Assembly: GCA_003991915.1 (NCBI GenBank)
Contig: RQTK01000238.1
Span: forward strand, 513,322-577,321
Direction: 5' to 3'
Length of the DNA stretch: 64,000 nucleotides
Source: Elysia chlorotica
Taxonomy: Eukaryota; Mollusca; Gastropoda; Plakobranchidae
Shown here: positions 55,701 through 64,000 of the stretch, in pieces
Position numbering within the stretch: position 1 is the stretch's first letter
Layout: the number at the start of each line of letters is the position of its first letter
The notes under the pieces: generated by a model
Told to the model about the DNA's origin: nothing
The model's input: only the letters and a program-made list of their open reading frames with translations
The model's database searches: none
Made by a program: the position numbers and the translations under genes

Positions 55701-58685
55701 AAGTTTACATTCTTTTTTCAACCATCTTAAAATATTATATTTAGTTTATGCAAAGCCTAGATACTGCTGACGTGGTGTTTCTGACACTAGAGATCCAAAA
55801 TTTCAACAACAAACAAAAAAAGATCAATACAAAAACACATACATATTCCCCCATAAAAGGAAGAAAAAAAAAGTAAGTTATGATTAAGCATACAAGTGTT
55901 TAAGTCAATATTGATAGTTGAACTAAATACGCTTGGCGATCAATTAGGTTTGCAGCGACTAACCGCGCTAAAAATCTGTATTTGCTTTCTCAAAAGTTGG
56001 CAGTTATGTATACAGGACATTGTATATACTAAGGACATTTTTTAAAATTTGCTTCTGTGAGCATTTTTCATTTTCTTGTATATCCTCACTTGAGATGATC
56101 TGCCAGTGTGCCGTTAAAGTACTGTAAAAAAAAATGCCTTTTTTGTTTTTTTCCCTCTAGCCAACGCTAGGCTAGCTTGTACCTCATGCTTTGCTTCAAA
56201 TGATGATGATTAAATGTGTATTACAATGATGATTAATATAATCTAAGGAACCACTGATGAGCAAAGCCTAAGGTATTTTTTTTAATCATTTTGTTGTGTA
56301 AAGTACTTTTGTCAAATACAATTGTTTGTTAACCTTTTTAGGTACATCATCCAGTTTCAAGTCGTACAGTAAATGGAGTGGATTCAACAATGACAATTCA
56401 GCTGCATCAGATGTCTCTTCACCTGCAAGTTTCTCACTCACTCCAGCTGCATCTCTAAAATCGGGATCAGTGATGGACATACTGGGTGCAAAATGTAATT
56501 TTAACTTTGCTTTTTAGACGTGTAAATACGATATGCTGTGTTGTCTATAATAAAAATCAATCCACTACCTGATCATTACAATTTTTGGCATAAAACTTGC
56601 AAGATTAGCAAGGAAGCACATCTCTGGTCAATCTACATGAATAAAGCTGTTGAAATGGCTGGGTTTTTTTTTAACAGTTATCTATTTGACTTCAATACTT
56701 TTGATTTCACAATGCAATATTATAGAAGGAAAGGATTTGCATTAGATCATATTAGTTAGTTGAACAGTTCTTATGATCATTATTTTGAATTAGAAAAAAT
56801 GTGTATATTAGGTCTCCTTAAAGTGGCATTTAAAAATATCCATGGGAGAGAAATCATATTTAGTTCAGGGATAAACCCAGGACCTTGGGGTTTATAGGGT
56901 TTAGCAATTATAAAAAATAATGATTTTTCATTTACTCAATTTTGAGAATCCTGAACGATGAAACTTTGATTTAATTTTATCTTTATAGCATTTTCATCGG
57001 GCGCTGCAACACCTGTGTCAGTTTCACCACCAAAAGGTAGGTTGCCCCTTTGCAAGCTTTGCCTTATTTTAAAGTAAAACTGCAGTTGTACAATGGGTTT
57101 GCTCCTAGTTGTTCTCCCTTCAGCTAGCTATTACTTGCAGACCAGCCTATTTGTACTGATTTGTTCAGTACGCACCGATTTTCATCGTCAATCCCGATTT
57201 CCACACCTGATTTTTCAAACTGTGATTGATATTCTGCGCAGCAGCGCGATAGCCGACCCCCCCCCCCCCCCCCCCCCGCACGCTTTGCTATATTGTTCTA
57301 CCCAAATACACCGATAGGTTAAAGAAAATAAATATACAACCATCCGTGCAACATGCTGTTTTTCGCAATAAAGTGTCCCTCTTTTTTCAGTAGCTCAGGA
57401 TTGCATCTCTGATCTTGATATACAAACCTGGTTCTACTAAGGAGTACACCGTATCCAATCGATCAGCACATTTGAGATGGAACTCGATCGAATCGATTTA
57501 TATTTTACCAGTGCACAGACGTGCGCTATCTAGATAATGGGTCACATGGAAGATCCTATACAGTGAGGAGAAAAGTTAAGTTTTGTTATAGTGGGTTCAA
57601 GTTTAAAAGACTAAAGGGCCACAAAATTACCCCCAAAGTATTTATATAATCGACACTAGGTTTTTGGTTTTATTTTTTTTTTTGTTTTGTTTTTGTTTTT
57701 GTGTATAGAAATGTTAAGGCAGAAACACTATACATCTATAGTGTTTATAGACACTCCTTTTACACATGTGCTGAGTACATGTATCATGATGAACACTGAT
57801 CCAACTAATAGACAAAAACAGTGTTTGTACCTAATTTTTGCCATGGAAGTACCTAAATGGGACTTTTTAGTAGGCAGGCCTGAGCATGGAACCTGATTAA
57901 TTATATAATCGATTCAACTGATGTGAGACAGCAACATATGCAAAGTGCAGGTGTCAGTGATAAGGACTCAGTCACAAGGGAGGCAACTACAATTAATCTT
58001 GAAAATGCTGCATAGTAGTCACGAAAAGCGTGTGGCGAGTCCCAAATGTCTGGTCTTGTTTTTTTTTTTGTTTTTTTTTTTTAACCTAACATTTTCTAGT
58101 GCAACATTTGACTTGCTCAATATTCCAAATCTATGACATTATACATGCCCCAACTATTTCTGTACTTACAGACGACCTTATGGCCAAGTTTAAGAAGCCA
58201 GCTGGTACATGGGAGTGTGATGCGTGTATGTTGAGTAATAAACCAGATGCTGTCAAGTGCATTGCATGTGAGACGCCTAAACCTGGGGCAAAACCACAAG
58301 CAGCAACATCAGGTAAGGGCATTTTTATTTAAATTGTAGGAGCGTCCCTTAATTCTTGTATTAAATAATTTTTTTTGAAGTAACTTGAAACATAAACAAT
58401 ATTGTTTTTACTGCAGGGGCAGTCTCAAAAGAAAACTATTACTTGACTAAAAACAAACAATACAAAATTGAACCACAAGATAAAAACCAAAATATTTTTC
58501 ATCTATTTCAGTGGCCACCAAAGTTTTGCCCTCACAAGGAACAGATGACTTAATGGCTAAATTCAAAAAGCCAGTCGGCTCTTGGGAATGTGATGCATGC
58601 ATGCTTTCAAACAAGCCAGAGGCAAATAAATGTATAGCATGTGAAGCTCCAAAACCAGGTGGCGCATCAAAATCAGGGACTCCAG
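38835..58685 (+). CDS. NUP153: NUP153 nuclear-basket nucleoporin (partial, 14 exons seen)
   Basis: All 14 exons have GT/AG borders and joining phases. Conserved blocks follow vertebrate NUP153 in order: LWSPEG...PAFNAF, LGDSSFYSGKTCYGG, TSSTAQRILETLDRMSTPLG then DAKKIP, VPMVPNLRTDFTLPIS, FKFSSPIKAS, GSVMDILG, and two RanBP2-type zinc fingers. NUP153 sits in the nuclear basket of the pore; its N-terminus targets it to the pore and contacts lamina and coat nucleoporins, the zinc fingers bind Ran, and the FG tail binds transport receptors. The first exon here starts mid-codon, so upstream coding exon(s) exist that I could not find. The last one ends in phase 1 at a GTAAAA donor. Vertebrates have four fingers followed by an FG-rich tail; no further exons were recognised in the 5.3 kb that remain. 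Confidence 0.93.
39058..39672. mobile_element. Family A DNA transposon, right part only
   Basis: The 3' tip CAAGTAGGTAGGCCTG (39657-39672) and the preceding GTACCTAAAGGGGGCTTTTT match the right ends at 13.88 and 57.88 kb. The left part (39058-39130) matches an internal stretch of the 12.5 kb copy, so the left end was lost. It starts 59 bases after a NUP153 exon. Confidence 0.55.
41948..44472. mobile_element. Family A DNA transposon, 2.5 kb, probably holding a nested element
   Basis: The left tip CTTGCCTATTTGTACCGATTT (41951-41971; reported as position only for its full inner block to 42010) and the right tip CAAGTAGGCAGGTTTG (44457-44472) bracket most of one NUP153 intron. A separate element with family B features occupies about 43556-44385. 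Confidence 0.5.
43556..44385. mobile_element. Family B DNA transposon, degenerate, nested
   Basis: The right tip CTTGGCAGCTATG (44373-44385) is the inverse of the family B tip CATAGCTGCCAAC. Internal blocks (GGGAACATAGATCT, GGACACCTGATTT, CCCTGTTAAATTGGCGAT) follow the same order as in the 54.3 kb copy. The left tip is uncertain (AGGCTACCAACG at 43556). Confidence 0.45.
44844..45010. mobile_element. Transposon tip with CAGACCTGCC terminus (variant C)
   Basis: Starts CAGACCTGCCAATTTTTG, and TTTTTTGGGGACTCA inside resembles the tip at 20.55 kb. No right end found. In a NUP153 intron. Confidence 0.35.
45542..45620. repeat. (CT)n microsatellite
   Basis: CT run in a NUP153 intron, preceded by a T-rich stretch. 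Confidence 0.95.
45735..45985 (-). mobile_element. tRNA-derived SINE, minus strand, well preserved
   Basis: On the minus strand the head (45980-45910) reads GGTAGAGCATTGGTCTTCAG with box B GGGTTCGAGTACAACG. The shared core GCGTCAGTATAATGTGACC is at 45845-45827, then TGTCAGATGTAAGTCTTGGG. This is the clearest full copy of the shared-core SINE family here. Confidence 0.8.
47341..47400. mobile_element. Transposon tip CAGACCTGCCAAC with GGGCGTAA block
   Basis: CAGACCTGCCAACATAACGC followed by TTTGGGCGTAATTTATTACC. Nearly the same tip occurs at 59228. The right end was not identified. Confidence 0.4.
48660..49955. repeat. Three-unit tandem array, about 445-base period
   Basis: Units start near 48660, 49061 and 49509. 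Marker TTGCATCAGATGATGA recurs at about 48883, 49325 and 49770, roughly 443 bases apart. Unit 1 lacks a segment of about 45 bases found in units 2 and 3. A diverged single copy of part of the unit lies at 46770-46850. In a NUP153 intron; no coding frame. Confidence 0.9.
49971..50056. repeat. Short direct duplication carrying a splice-acceptor-like end
   Basis: A 40-base sequence beginning ATGACAGCAGCT and ending TTTATATTTCAGTTAAG is present twice, 46 bases apart. Both ends look like a 3' splice site, but the frame after them hits a stop, so the exon start at 50193 is preferred. Confidence 0.85.
50193..57036 (+). CDS. NUP153: NUP153 exons g-l: central region
   Basis: Exons 50193-50327, 50837-50980, 52410-52625, 52967-53162, 56342-56494, 56989-57036. 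The product is rich in Ser, Pro and Thr. It carries an acidic stretch ending KDEDDE before VPMVPNLRTDFTLPIS, then GFKFSSPIKAS, SIPVPPWGSTTPKPKQASP and GSVMDILGAK, which align in order with the vertebrate segment ahead of the zinc fingers. From the fourth of these exons on, junctions are phase 1, which continues through the zinc-finger exons. Confidence 0.9.
50418..50535. mobile_element. Family B transposon, left-end fragment
   Basis: GACCTCCCTAGTACGTTCAG, then TTGGTTGAAAAAATACTTATTTG and GTTGATCGCTGAGTG..TTGCTGCCATTTTCG (positions 50418-50530) are a diverged form of 54370-54480. It abuts the family A element at 50538. Confidence 0.5.
50538..50806. mobile_element. Family A transposon, short 269-base form
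   Basis: Left tip CAGACCTGTCTACTTA and right tip CCAAGTAGGCAGCC. Its interior (ACCCAAGACAAGC, ATAAAGCTCATG..CCCGCACCTATTACATTTCA) matches the copy at 51120. A second CAGACCTGCCAAC tip occurs inside at 50767. Confidence 0.55.
51120..51480. mobile_element. Family A transposon, left end
   Basis: CAGACCTGCCTACTTG (51120-51135), then TACCGATT-TGATCGGTACG-TACCGATTTT, the best preserved example of the self-complementary tip. The right tip is missing; a sequence like CTGCCAAC sits near 51475. Confidence 0.6.
51901..52015. mobile_element. Short hairpin element with a microsatellite core
   Basis: GCACGTTAATCAAA (51923-51936) and its exact inverse TTTGATTAACGTGC (51988-52001) enclose an (ATA)n-(TCA)n microsatellite. 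ATTATTAA arms extend the symmetry outward. Looks like a miniature inverted-repeat element whose loop has become simple repeat. Confidence 0.55.
53188..53400. mobile_element. Family B-type transposon tip next to a NUP153 donor
   Basis: CATAGCTGCCAACCAGTACG starts 26 bases after the exon ending at 53162. The following sequence differs from the long family B copies, so it is either another subtype or heavily diverged. Confidence 0.5.
53470..54230. other. GC-rich block of unknown origin in a NUP153 intron
   Basis: 53880-54150 is much richer in G and C than its surroundings (for example GTCCGGCGGGGCCACTC-like sequence near 54110). Open frames in several phases are a result of composition, not evidence of a gene. 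No family recognised. Confidence 0.4.
54324..56008. mobile_element. Family B non-autonomous DNA transposon, full copy, 1.69 kb
   Basis: Left tip CATAGCTGCCAAC (54324-54336); right tip GTTGGCAGTTATG (55996-56008), its inverse at 12 of 13 bases. Inside the left tip ACGTATAATACGTATTTAGT forms a self-complementary block. A tRNA-like box A sequence lies at 54487-54515 and a second tRNA-like stretch near 55560-55620. 54324-55690 is repeated at 59499-60872. No transposase frame. In a NUP153 intron. Confidence 0.75.
56989..57036 (+). CDS. NUP153: NUP153 short exon
   Basis: 48 bases, phase 1 on both sides, reading SFSSGAATPVSVSPPK. It is a symmetrical cassette, so it could be skipped without breaking the frame. 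Confidence 0.8.
57138..57882. mobile_element. Family A DNA transposon, 745 bases
   Basis: Left tip CAGACCAGCCTATTTG, right tip TTAGTAGGCAGGCCTG. A run of about 20 C (57257-57277) interrupts the left half. The right part matches the 13.7 kb copy (AGGCAGAA..CTATA, GTACCTAAATGG). Fills most of the NUP153 intron before zinc finger 1. Confidence 0.65.
58172..58312 (+). CDS. NUP153: NUP153 zinc-finger exon 1 (RanBP2 type)
   Basis: Encodes DDLMAKFKKPAGTWECDAC, then MLSNKPDAVKCIACETPKPG. It fits W-x-C-x2-C-x3-N-x6-C-x2-C exactly, with ten residues between the Cys pairs. Such fingers bind Ran. Phase 1 at both ends. Confidence 0.95.
58512..58685 (+). CDS. NUP153: NUP153 zinc-finger exon 2 (RanBP2 type)
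   Basis: Encodes VATKVLPSQGTDDLMAKFKK, then PVGSWECDACMLSNKPEANK and CIACEAPKPGG. All four Cys, the Trp and the Asn are present. The finger and its DDLMAKFKKP lead are close to identical to exon 1 in protein, which points to exon duplication. It ends in phase 1, so more coding sequence must follow. Confidence 0.95.
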
Positions 58686-59227
58686 GTAAAATTTATTTAA
58701 AACGGAAAGCGATTTTTCAATTATATAAATAGAAACGAAAAGAAGAACAGCATCTCTTGGAACAAATTTTAGCCATTGCTTTCATTGGGCTATGCCTTTT
58801 TGAGCATTAAATGAAGAATGCTTGGGCGGGGGGAAAAGTTCTAGCTGGAAAGCTAGCAAGATTCTAAAAGCTGAAAGGTGCTACAAAAAAAAAAGGAAAA
58901 TGCTATGTGCAGGGATAAAAACTATTCTATTAGCTATCAAAGCGTCCTTACATTGTTCATACTCAGTTCTATTGAGATGAAATGTTATGTGCTCCCAAAG
59001 CTAGCCATGAGACTGTTCAGTCTGATATTGCTGTGATTTTTTTCCCTTTGTGCTTAGTGTTCCAAAGAAGACAGTATTAGTGTACCCCATAACGCAAGAA
59101 ATTTAACCAAAAAAAATTTTTTAAAGATCAAAAAGGTCCAGTTCTGATCGACCACTCCTTGTAACTCTACCATCTGCAAAATGTTTGACATGCAAGGTAG
59201 ACACATTTGTTATCATATATATTCTCA

Positions 59228-59310
59228 GACCTGCCAACATTATGCTTTGGGCGTAATATATTACGCCCAAATGCACAAATTATGCTTTACGCCGAGTTGA
59301 AAATAGCAGA
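59228..59310. mobile_element. Transposon tip CAGACCTGCCAAC with GGGCGTAA block
   Basis: CAGACCTGCCAACATTATGC, then TTTGGGCGTAATATATTACG and CCCAAATGCAC, a strong self-complementary block. Second example of the 47.34 kb tip type. Confidence 0.45.
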
Positions 59311-59498
59311 TCTATAAAATTAATTTCTAGCCACTGGTTCAGATATGGCTCAAGAAAATAGACTTCATACACACAATATAGACTATCAATATCCTATCCG
59401 ATTATTGTGTACTTTCGTTTTCACTTATTCAATACAATTACTATTACCACTAGTTTTATTGTTTGATTTACGTTTGTTTACATTTGATAGTTAGCTTT

Positions 59499-60872
59499 CA
59501 TAGCTGCCAACCAGTACGTATAATACGTATTTAGTACGTATTCGACCTCCCGAGTACGTCCGTCCGTATCTGGTTGAAAAAATACGTATTTGACAATATT
59601 CAGCTAAAAATCGGGTGTCCCGTCGATCGCTCAGTTTGCTGCCATTTTCGGCAATAACGCCCGGTTAGCCCAGCCGTTAACACCGCCCATTTCACGTTTT
59701 CAACGTCTCATAAGAAGCGTAGGGATCGGCCGAGTCTCTTATCAACTTGTAGATTTAACGTTCACTCGCGGCTCTTTTCGGTAAAAAATACGGTAAATAG
59801 TGTACCACTATAGCGGCAATTATGCTTCCGCCGCCGGCGATCTGTCCATCCGGGAATCCCATAGCTTTGTTTACTACTGCTAGGCAGTAGGCAGAGAGTT
59901 TGCTTCCAAGAATCCAGTTTTTGGGCGACCAGTTCTGTTTTATTTCAAACCATCTTCGCTGTCAAGCGCCGGTCCCCTCACAGTTCTTACTCTCGCACGA
60001 TCAGATAAACAATTTCGTATTTTGTAGGGCTAGGCACAATCGCTGCTACTCTTTCACACAGACAGACACACACACACACACACACACGCATCCTCTTTGG
60101 GCGGTGCATTATTACATGTGCTCAAAGATGTTACACACCGCACAAGATCTTTTGTCCACTTTTGTTGGTTATTGTATATTAAAATATCAAGAAAAATTGG
60201 CTACTTAAAAAAGAAAAAAATTATTACTAGGCTAAATTACTTTAATTATCTTCACAGCTTTCACTTCTCTATATACATCTTGCTTAGGCCTATATATCGT
60301 CGTCGGGATTCGGGAACATAGATCTGAGCTTAATCTAGATCTGGTGTTATAAACGGATGATTGCTGTTGCCTGTCGCTAACGTGTTGCAACTCTAGCCAA
60401 ACTGATGCCACCGTTATCGATTAGAATTATTGTTAAAAATTTTTTTTTGGTGAGGATCATTTTAGTTACCCATATGGACATCTAGATTTGCGATCATTTT
60501 CGTACATTTACGATCTTTTCGGCGACACCCGATTTGCGGTATTCTCCGTTAAATTGCCGATGGAATAGATACATGTACATCCAAACAAACCTATCTGTCG
60601 TTCCGAAGTGACACTACATCTAATGAAGGTGAATCTCGATCTAGATTGTAGCTTTATATTTTAAATCTAGTTGACATACGTTGGTATAGATCTAGATCTA
60701 ATTCTGATAAAAACCGGGAACTAGTGTGGTTGACATTGAGGTGTGAACTGGTTCAAGTGGCAGAGCGTCTGGTTCTCAGTGTCTAGTTTGCAGCCGGCGA
60801 CTGGGCAAATGAAATGTCGGATTTGTACCCTACTGGTTACTTCAGTCAATGACAATGGTATTAGTTCCAATT
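59499..60872. mobile_element. Family B DNA transposon, second copy, right end lost
   Basis: Matches 54324-55690 throughout with scattered base changes and small indels, starting at the same tip CATAGCTGCCAAC. A minisatellite starts about 12 bases after the match stops, so the right 320 bases are missing. Confidence 0.75.
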
Positions 60873-60883
60873 GCTTTAAGAAA

Positions 60884-61692
60884 CCACCACCCCTCTACTC
60901 GACCCCTCTCGATCGCTCTCGACCACTCTCTCAACTCAACTCGACCACTCTCGCGTCTCGACTCTACCACCGCGCCCACTAGCTACCACCGGGCCACTAC
61001 TCTACCCTCTACCTCCCCCTAACTATGTCCGCGTCCGCTAGAAACCACCACCCCTCTACTCGACCACTCTCGACCATTCGACCACTCTCTCGACTCAACT
61101 CGGCCACTCTCGCGACTCAACACGACCACTCTCACGACTCAACTCGACCACTCTCGCGACTCGACTCGACCACTCTCCCGACTCTCGATCACACTCGACC
61201 ACTCCCGCGACTCGACCACACTCTCAACTCAACTCGACCTCTCTCGCGACTCAACACGACCACTCTCGACCACACTCGACCACCCCGACCACACTCGCGA
61301 CTCAACACCACCCTTCTACGCGACTCCACCACTCTCGCGACATGACCACTCGCGCGACCCAACTCGACCACTCGCACGACTGAACACGACCGCTCTTGCG
61401 ACTCAACTCGACCACTCTCGCGACTCTCGACCACTCTTGACCACACTTGACTACCCCGACCACTCTCTCGACTCAATTTGACCACTCCCGCAACTCGACC
61501 ACTCCCGCAACTCGACCACTCCCGCGACTCAACCACTCTCTCGACTCAACACGGCCACTCTCTCGACTCAACTCGACCACTCCCGCGACTCGACCACTCT
61601 CGCGACTCGACCACTCTCTCGACTCAACACGACCACTCTCTCGACTCAACACGACCACTCTTGCGACTCAACTCGACCACTCTCGCGACACA
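60884..61692. repeat. GC-rich minisatellite
   Basis: About 800 bases of variants of CTCGACCACTCTCGCGACTCAA, with units of roughly 20-35 bases in irregular order. One strand is pyrimidine-rich. Open frames on both strands (for example 61025-61345 plus, 61189-61536 minus) arise because the units lack stops. Confidence 0.9.
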
Positions 61693-61739
61693 CAAATAAT
61701 ACAAAATGTTAAGTAAGGATAATAGTGGGAAATTACTCA

Positions 61740-62212
61740 CGAGATCAAAAACTGCAACAGTCGTTCACTGCAGGTGTCAACAGGTATCTCTGCAAAATCA
61801 GCTTAAAATAGAAACTGCGACCGTCCATCACTGCAGGTGTCTCAGCAAAATCAGCTGAAAATATGAACTGCAACAGTCGATCACTGCAGGTGTCAACAGG
61901 TATCTCTGCAAAATCAGCTGAAAATATAAACTGCGACCGTCCATCACTGCAGGTGTCTCAGCAAAATCAGCTGAAAATATAAACTGCGTTGGTCCATCAC
62001 TGCAGGTGTCTCGGCAAAATCAGCTGACAATATAAACTGCGTCCGTCCATCACTGCAGGTGTCTCAGCAAAATCAGCTGAAATTATGAACTGCAACAGTC
62101 GATCACAGCAGGTGTCAACAGGTATCTCTGCAAAATCAGCTGAAAATATAAACTGCGACCGTCCATCACTGCAGGTGTCAACAGGTGTCTCAGCAAAATC
62201 AGCTGAAAATAT
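61740..62212. repeat. Eight-unit minisatellite with two unit lengths
   Basis: Units contain ATCACTGCAGGTGTC and AAAATCAGCTGAAAATATAA. Short units (about 53 bases) have GTGTCTCAGCA and long units (about 62) have GTGTCAACAGGTATCTCTGC. The order is long, short, long, short, short, short, long, then a mixed unit (GTGTCAACAGGTGTCTCAGC). Confidence 0.9.
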
Positions 62213-62219
62213 AATTACA

Positions 62220-63500
62220 TTAATTATTAACCATAAGCGTTCAAAGACAATACAATATAAGTAAACAGTAGCCTAACTTCTACTAGTACTAGTGCTAGCA
62301 CTAAAAGAATGCATAGATAAAAAAGATGTGAAACAAGGGAAAACCCAAACAAACATTTACATTTGATTTTTTTAGGAGTCCCAAATGTTCGAAACCTTTA
62401 AAAAACACTAAATCCTTCTAGTTTTTTGGGGTTTTTTTTTTAAACAACTCTCCCTCCAGCTGTTAGGGCTAATCTCTGTGTTCAGTCCAGATGTTAGGCT
62501 GGACGAGGCAAGGCTGTTTGTATCAGCAAAGGACAAGGGGAAAATAAACGACTAAGACTAGAGTTGGCAGTTCAAAATACAATTAATACCAAAATAAGAT
62601 TAGGCACCACAAGCTGATTTTTTTAAGTCAGTACATTTGATTTAAAACAATTGCACTATAAAGATTTCACACAATCATGAAATTTCCCGCAAATTCCACC
62701 AAAATCGGTTGATAAATAGAAATTTGACAGCTTTTCCAATTTTGCATGTAATGGTATTACAGAAATATAGCTAATCGGGCTATTTTTGAAGACACCTGAA
62801 AGTCAATATTGTTAAATCTTGTGAAGCAAAGAATGATAGATTTACATTGCCCAGTAGAATTAGTAAACACTCAACAAATTTCATGGGGATAGAAAGTCAA
62901 ATACATTTAACCTGGTATAATGAAAGTTTTTGGCGTGCTCATTTCTTCCATTTTAACCACTTTGATTAAACAGAGTGCAAGCAGCGAACACCGCTTTTGG
63001 CGGTGCCCGTCGCACAAAAAGGAAAAAAAATTTCTTTAAGGAAAGATTCTTACTGGAGTGGGAGCCGTCTGCTCCTTCGGAATTTACTAGAATTACTTTT
63101 TTTTTGTGGGCGTACGAGGTGCCCGTAACCACCGTGTCTGAACTAACAGCTAGTGGTCCTAACAGTGTAACAGTGTGCTTCAGTGGTTCGCCTACTTCAG
63201 AGACGTGTGTAGTTGGTGGCTGCTGAACAATCCATGTTGGACCATGTTGGACCAGGTGATCTAGCTAACTATACATAGATCTATGATTTACATGTAATTA
63301 GGGAGCTTCTTTTTCCGTCCTCTCTTTCCCTCTATTCAGGGTTTCTCTCCTCTCTTTCATACCCAAAGATCATTAATTTACCTCAACTTGAGAACCAGAA
63401 ATTAGAAATCCTTGTAAAAACAAGTTACAATACATGTAATAATTAAAGATAACCAGTCTGGTATTCATAACAGCAGAATGGAAAAAGGATCTAAAACGAT
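62220..63500. other. No gene recognised
   Basis: Includes an 83-codon plus-strand frame at 62975-63226 that starts basic and then reads hydrophobic. It has no known motif and no flanking splice logic, so I do not call it. Confidence 0.4.
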
Positions 63501-63842
63501 CAGTAGCATTCATGTCTTCTCTTCGCCTTCACCTTTCGAGTCTTTTACCAAATCAACTAACTTGTCGTTAAGGATGTAACATCAAGGGAACCTATTTCTA
63601 GACGTTAAACCCTTTTAAGATAAAGATTGAGTAATATATATATAATGAGGAAGAAAAGTAGACTTTCTAGTCTAGTAGTATAGTTATGGCTATTTTAAGC
63701 TAACCAAATCATACTTTAATTAAAAATAATAAATGTTCTAGATCATGAAGAAATATTGTATCCTACACCCTGATCCGAACTGTCTAAGACCAGATCTAGA
63801 TTTAGACTTAGAAGTCAGAGTTTACATTCGAGAGACACTGAC

Positions 63843-63911
63843 CTTCTTCGCCTGACTTAACTTTGAGGCTGCAGCCTCATCATTGCTTTGACTGGGAATT
63901 TGGTCTGACAT
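63843..63911 (-). CDS. Possible first coding exon of a minus-strand gene
   Basis: On the minus strand an ATG opens 23 codons, MSDQIPSQSNDEAAASKLSQ then AKK, and runs straight into a GTCAGT donor in phase 0. The composition (Ser, Gln, Ala, Lys) looks protein-like. About 285 bases downstream an AG (ACGACAAG) opens LVDLVKDSKGEGEEKT and a stop (63558-63508 on the minus strand), which could be a last exon. I recognise no family and the gene may have other exons. Confidence 0.35.
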
Positions 63912-64000
63912 AAAAAGTATGAAGAAAGTGAAGTCTCGTGTAGCCTTTTTCTATAAATTTATGAGCTGGATGTAGATCTTATGTAATCTGGAGGCTTCTG

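Noticed and set aside
61025-61716. Several overlapping frames on both strands rich in Arg, Ser and Thr
   Set aside because: Produced by the GC-rich minisatellite, whose units contain no stop codons.
61740-62212. CRISPR-like array
   Set aside because: The units are joined head to tail without unique spacers, and the setting is an animal genome; it is a minisatellite.

Overview
This looks like animal nuclear DNA, most likely from a mollusc and plausibly a gastropod. The genes have short exons and long introns with GT/AG borders. Simple repeats are very dense, tRNA-derived SINEs and RTE-type LINE fragments are common, and the palindromes AGATCT and TCTAGA are strongly over-represented in places. 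The species call is inference. I see no bacterial features such as operons, ribosome binding sites or CRISPR arrays. No LTR element, retrovirus or Polinton was recognised.

Layout. 1-2.8 kb (minus strand): remnant of a THAP-domain, P-element-like transposase. 2.9-10 kb: intergenic repeats with SINEs, two LINE 3' ends (6.3-6.9 kb minus, 7.3-8.0 kb plus) and microsatellites. 10.1-25.5 kb (plus): a 12-exon gene for a single-pass membrane protein with a GalT/HIT-like domain (CxxC and HPHDQ motifs). One exon is missing where the assembly has a 473-base gap, and the last exon lies in a recent tandem duplication (23.76-27.17 kb). 27.2-38.8 kb: intergenic, with SINEs, a decayed RTE-like LINE (32.2-34.7 kb), microsatellites and a 1.33 kb TA-flanked inverted-repeat element. 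38.8-58.7 kb (plus): fourteen internal exons of NUP153, the nuclear-basket nucleoporin, all in phase, including two RanBP2-type zinc-finger exons. Its 5' exon(s) and its later zinc-finger/FG exons were not found here. 58.7-64 kb: repeats, two minisatellites, and a possible small coding exon of a minus-strand gene at the right edge.

The introns, mainly those of NUP153, carry several non-autonomous DNA transposons. They share nearly the same terminal sequence (C...CTGCC-A/T-AC) but have different self-complementary blocks just inside the tips. This diversified group is the most interesting possibly undescribed system in the window. The two host genes have no obvious functional link.
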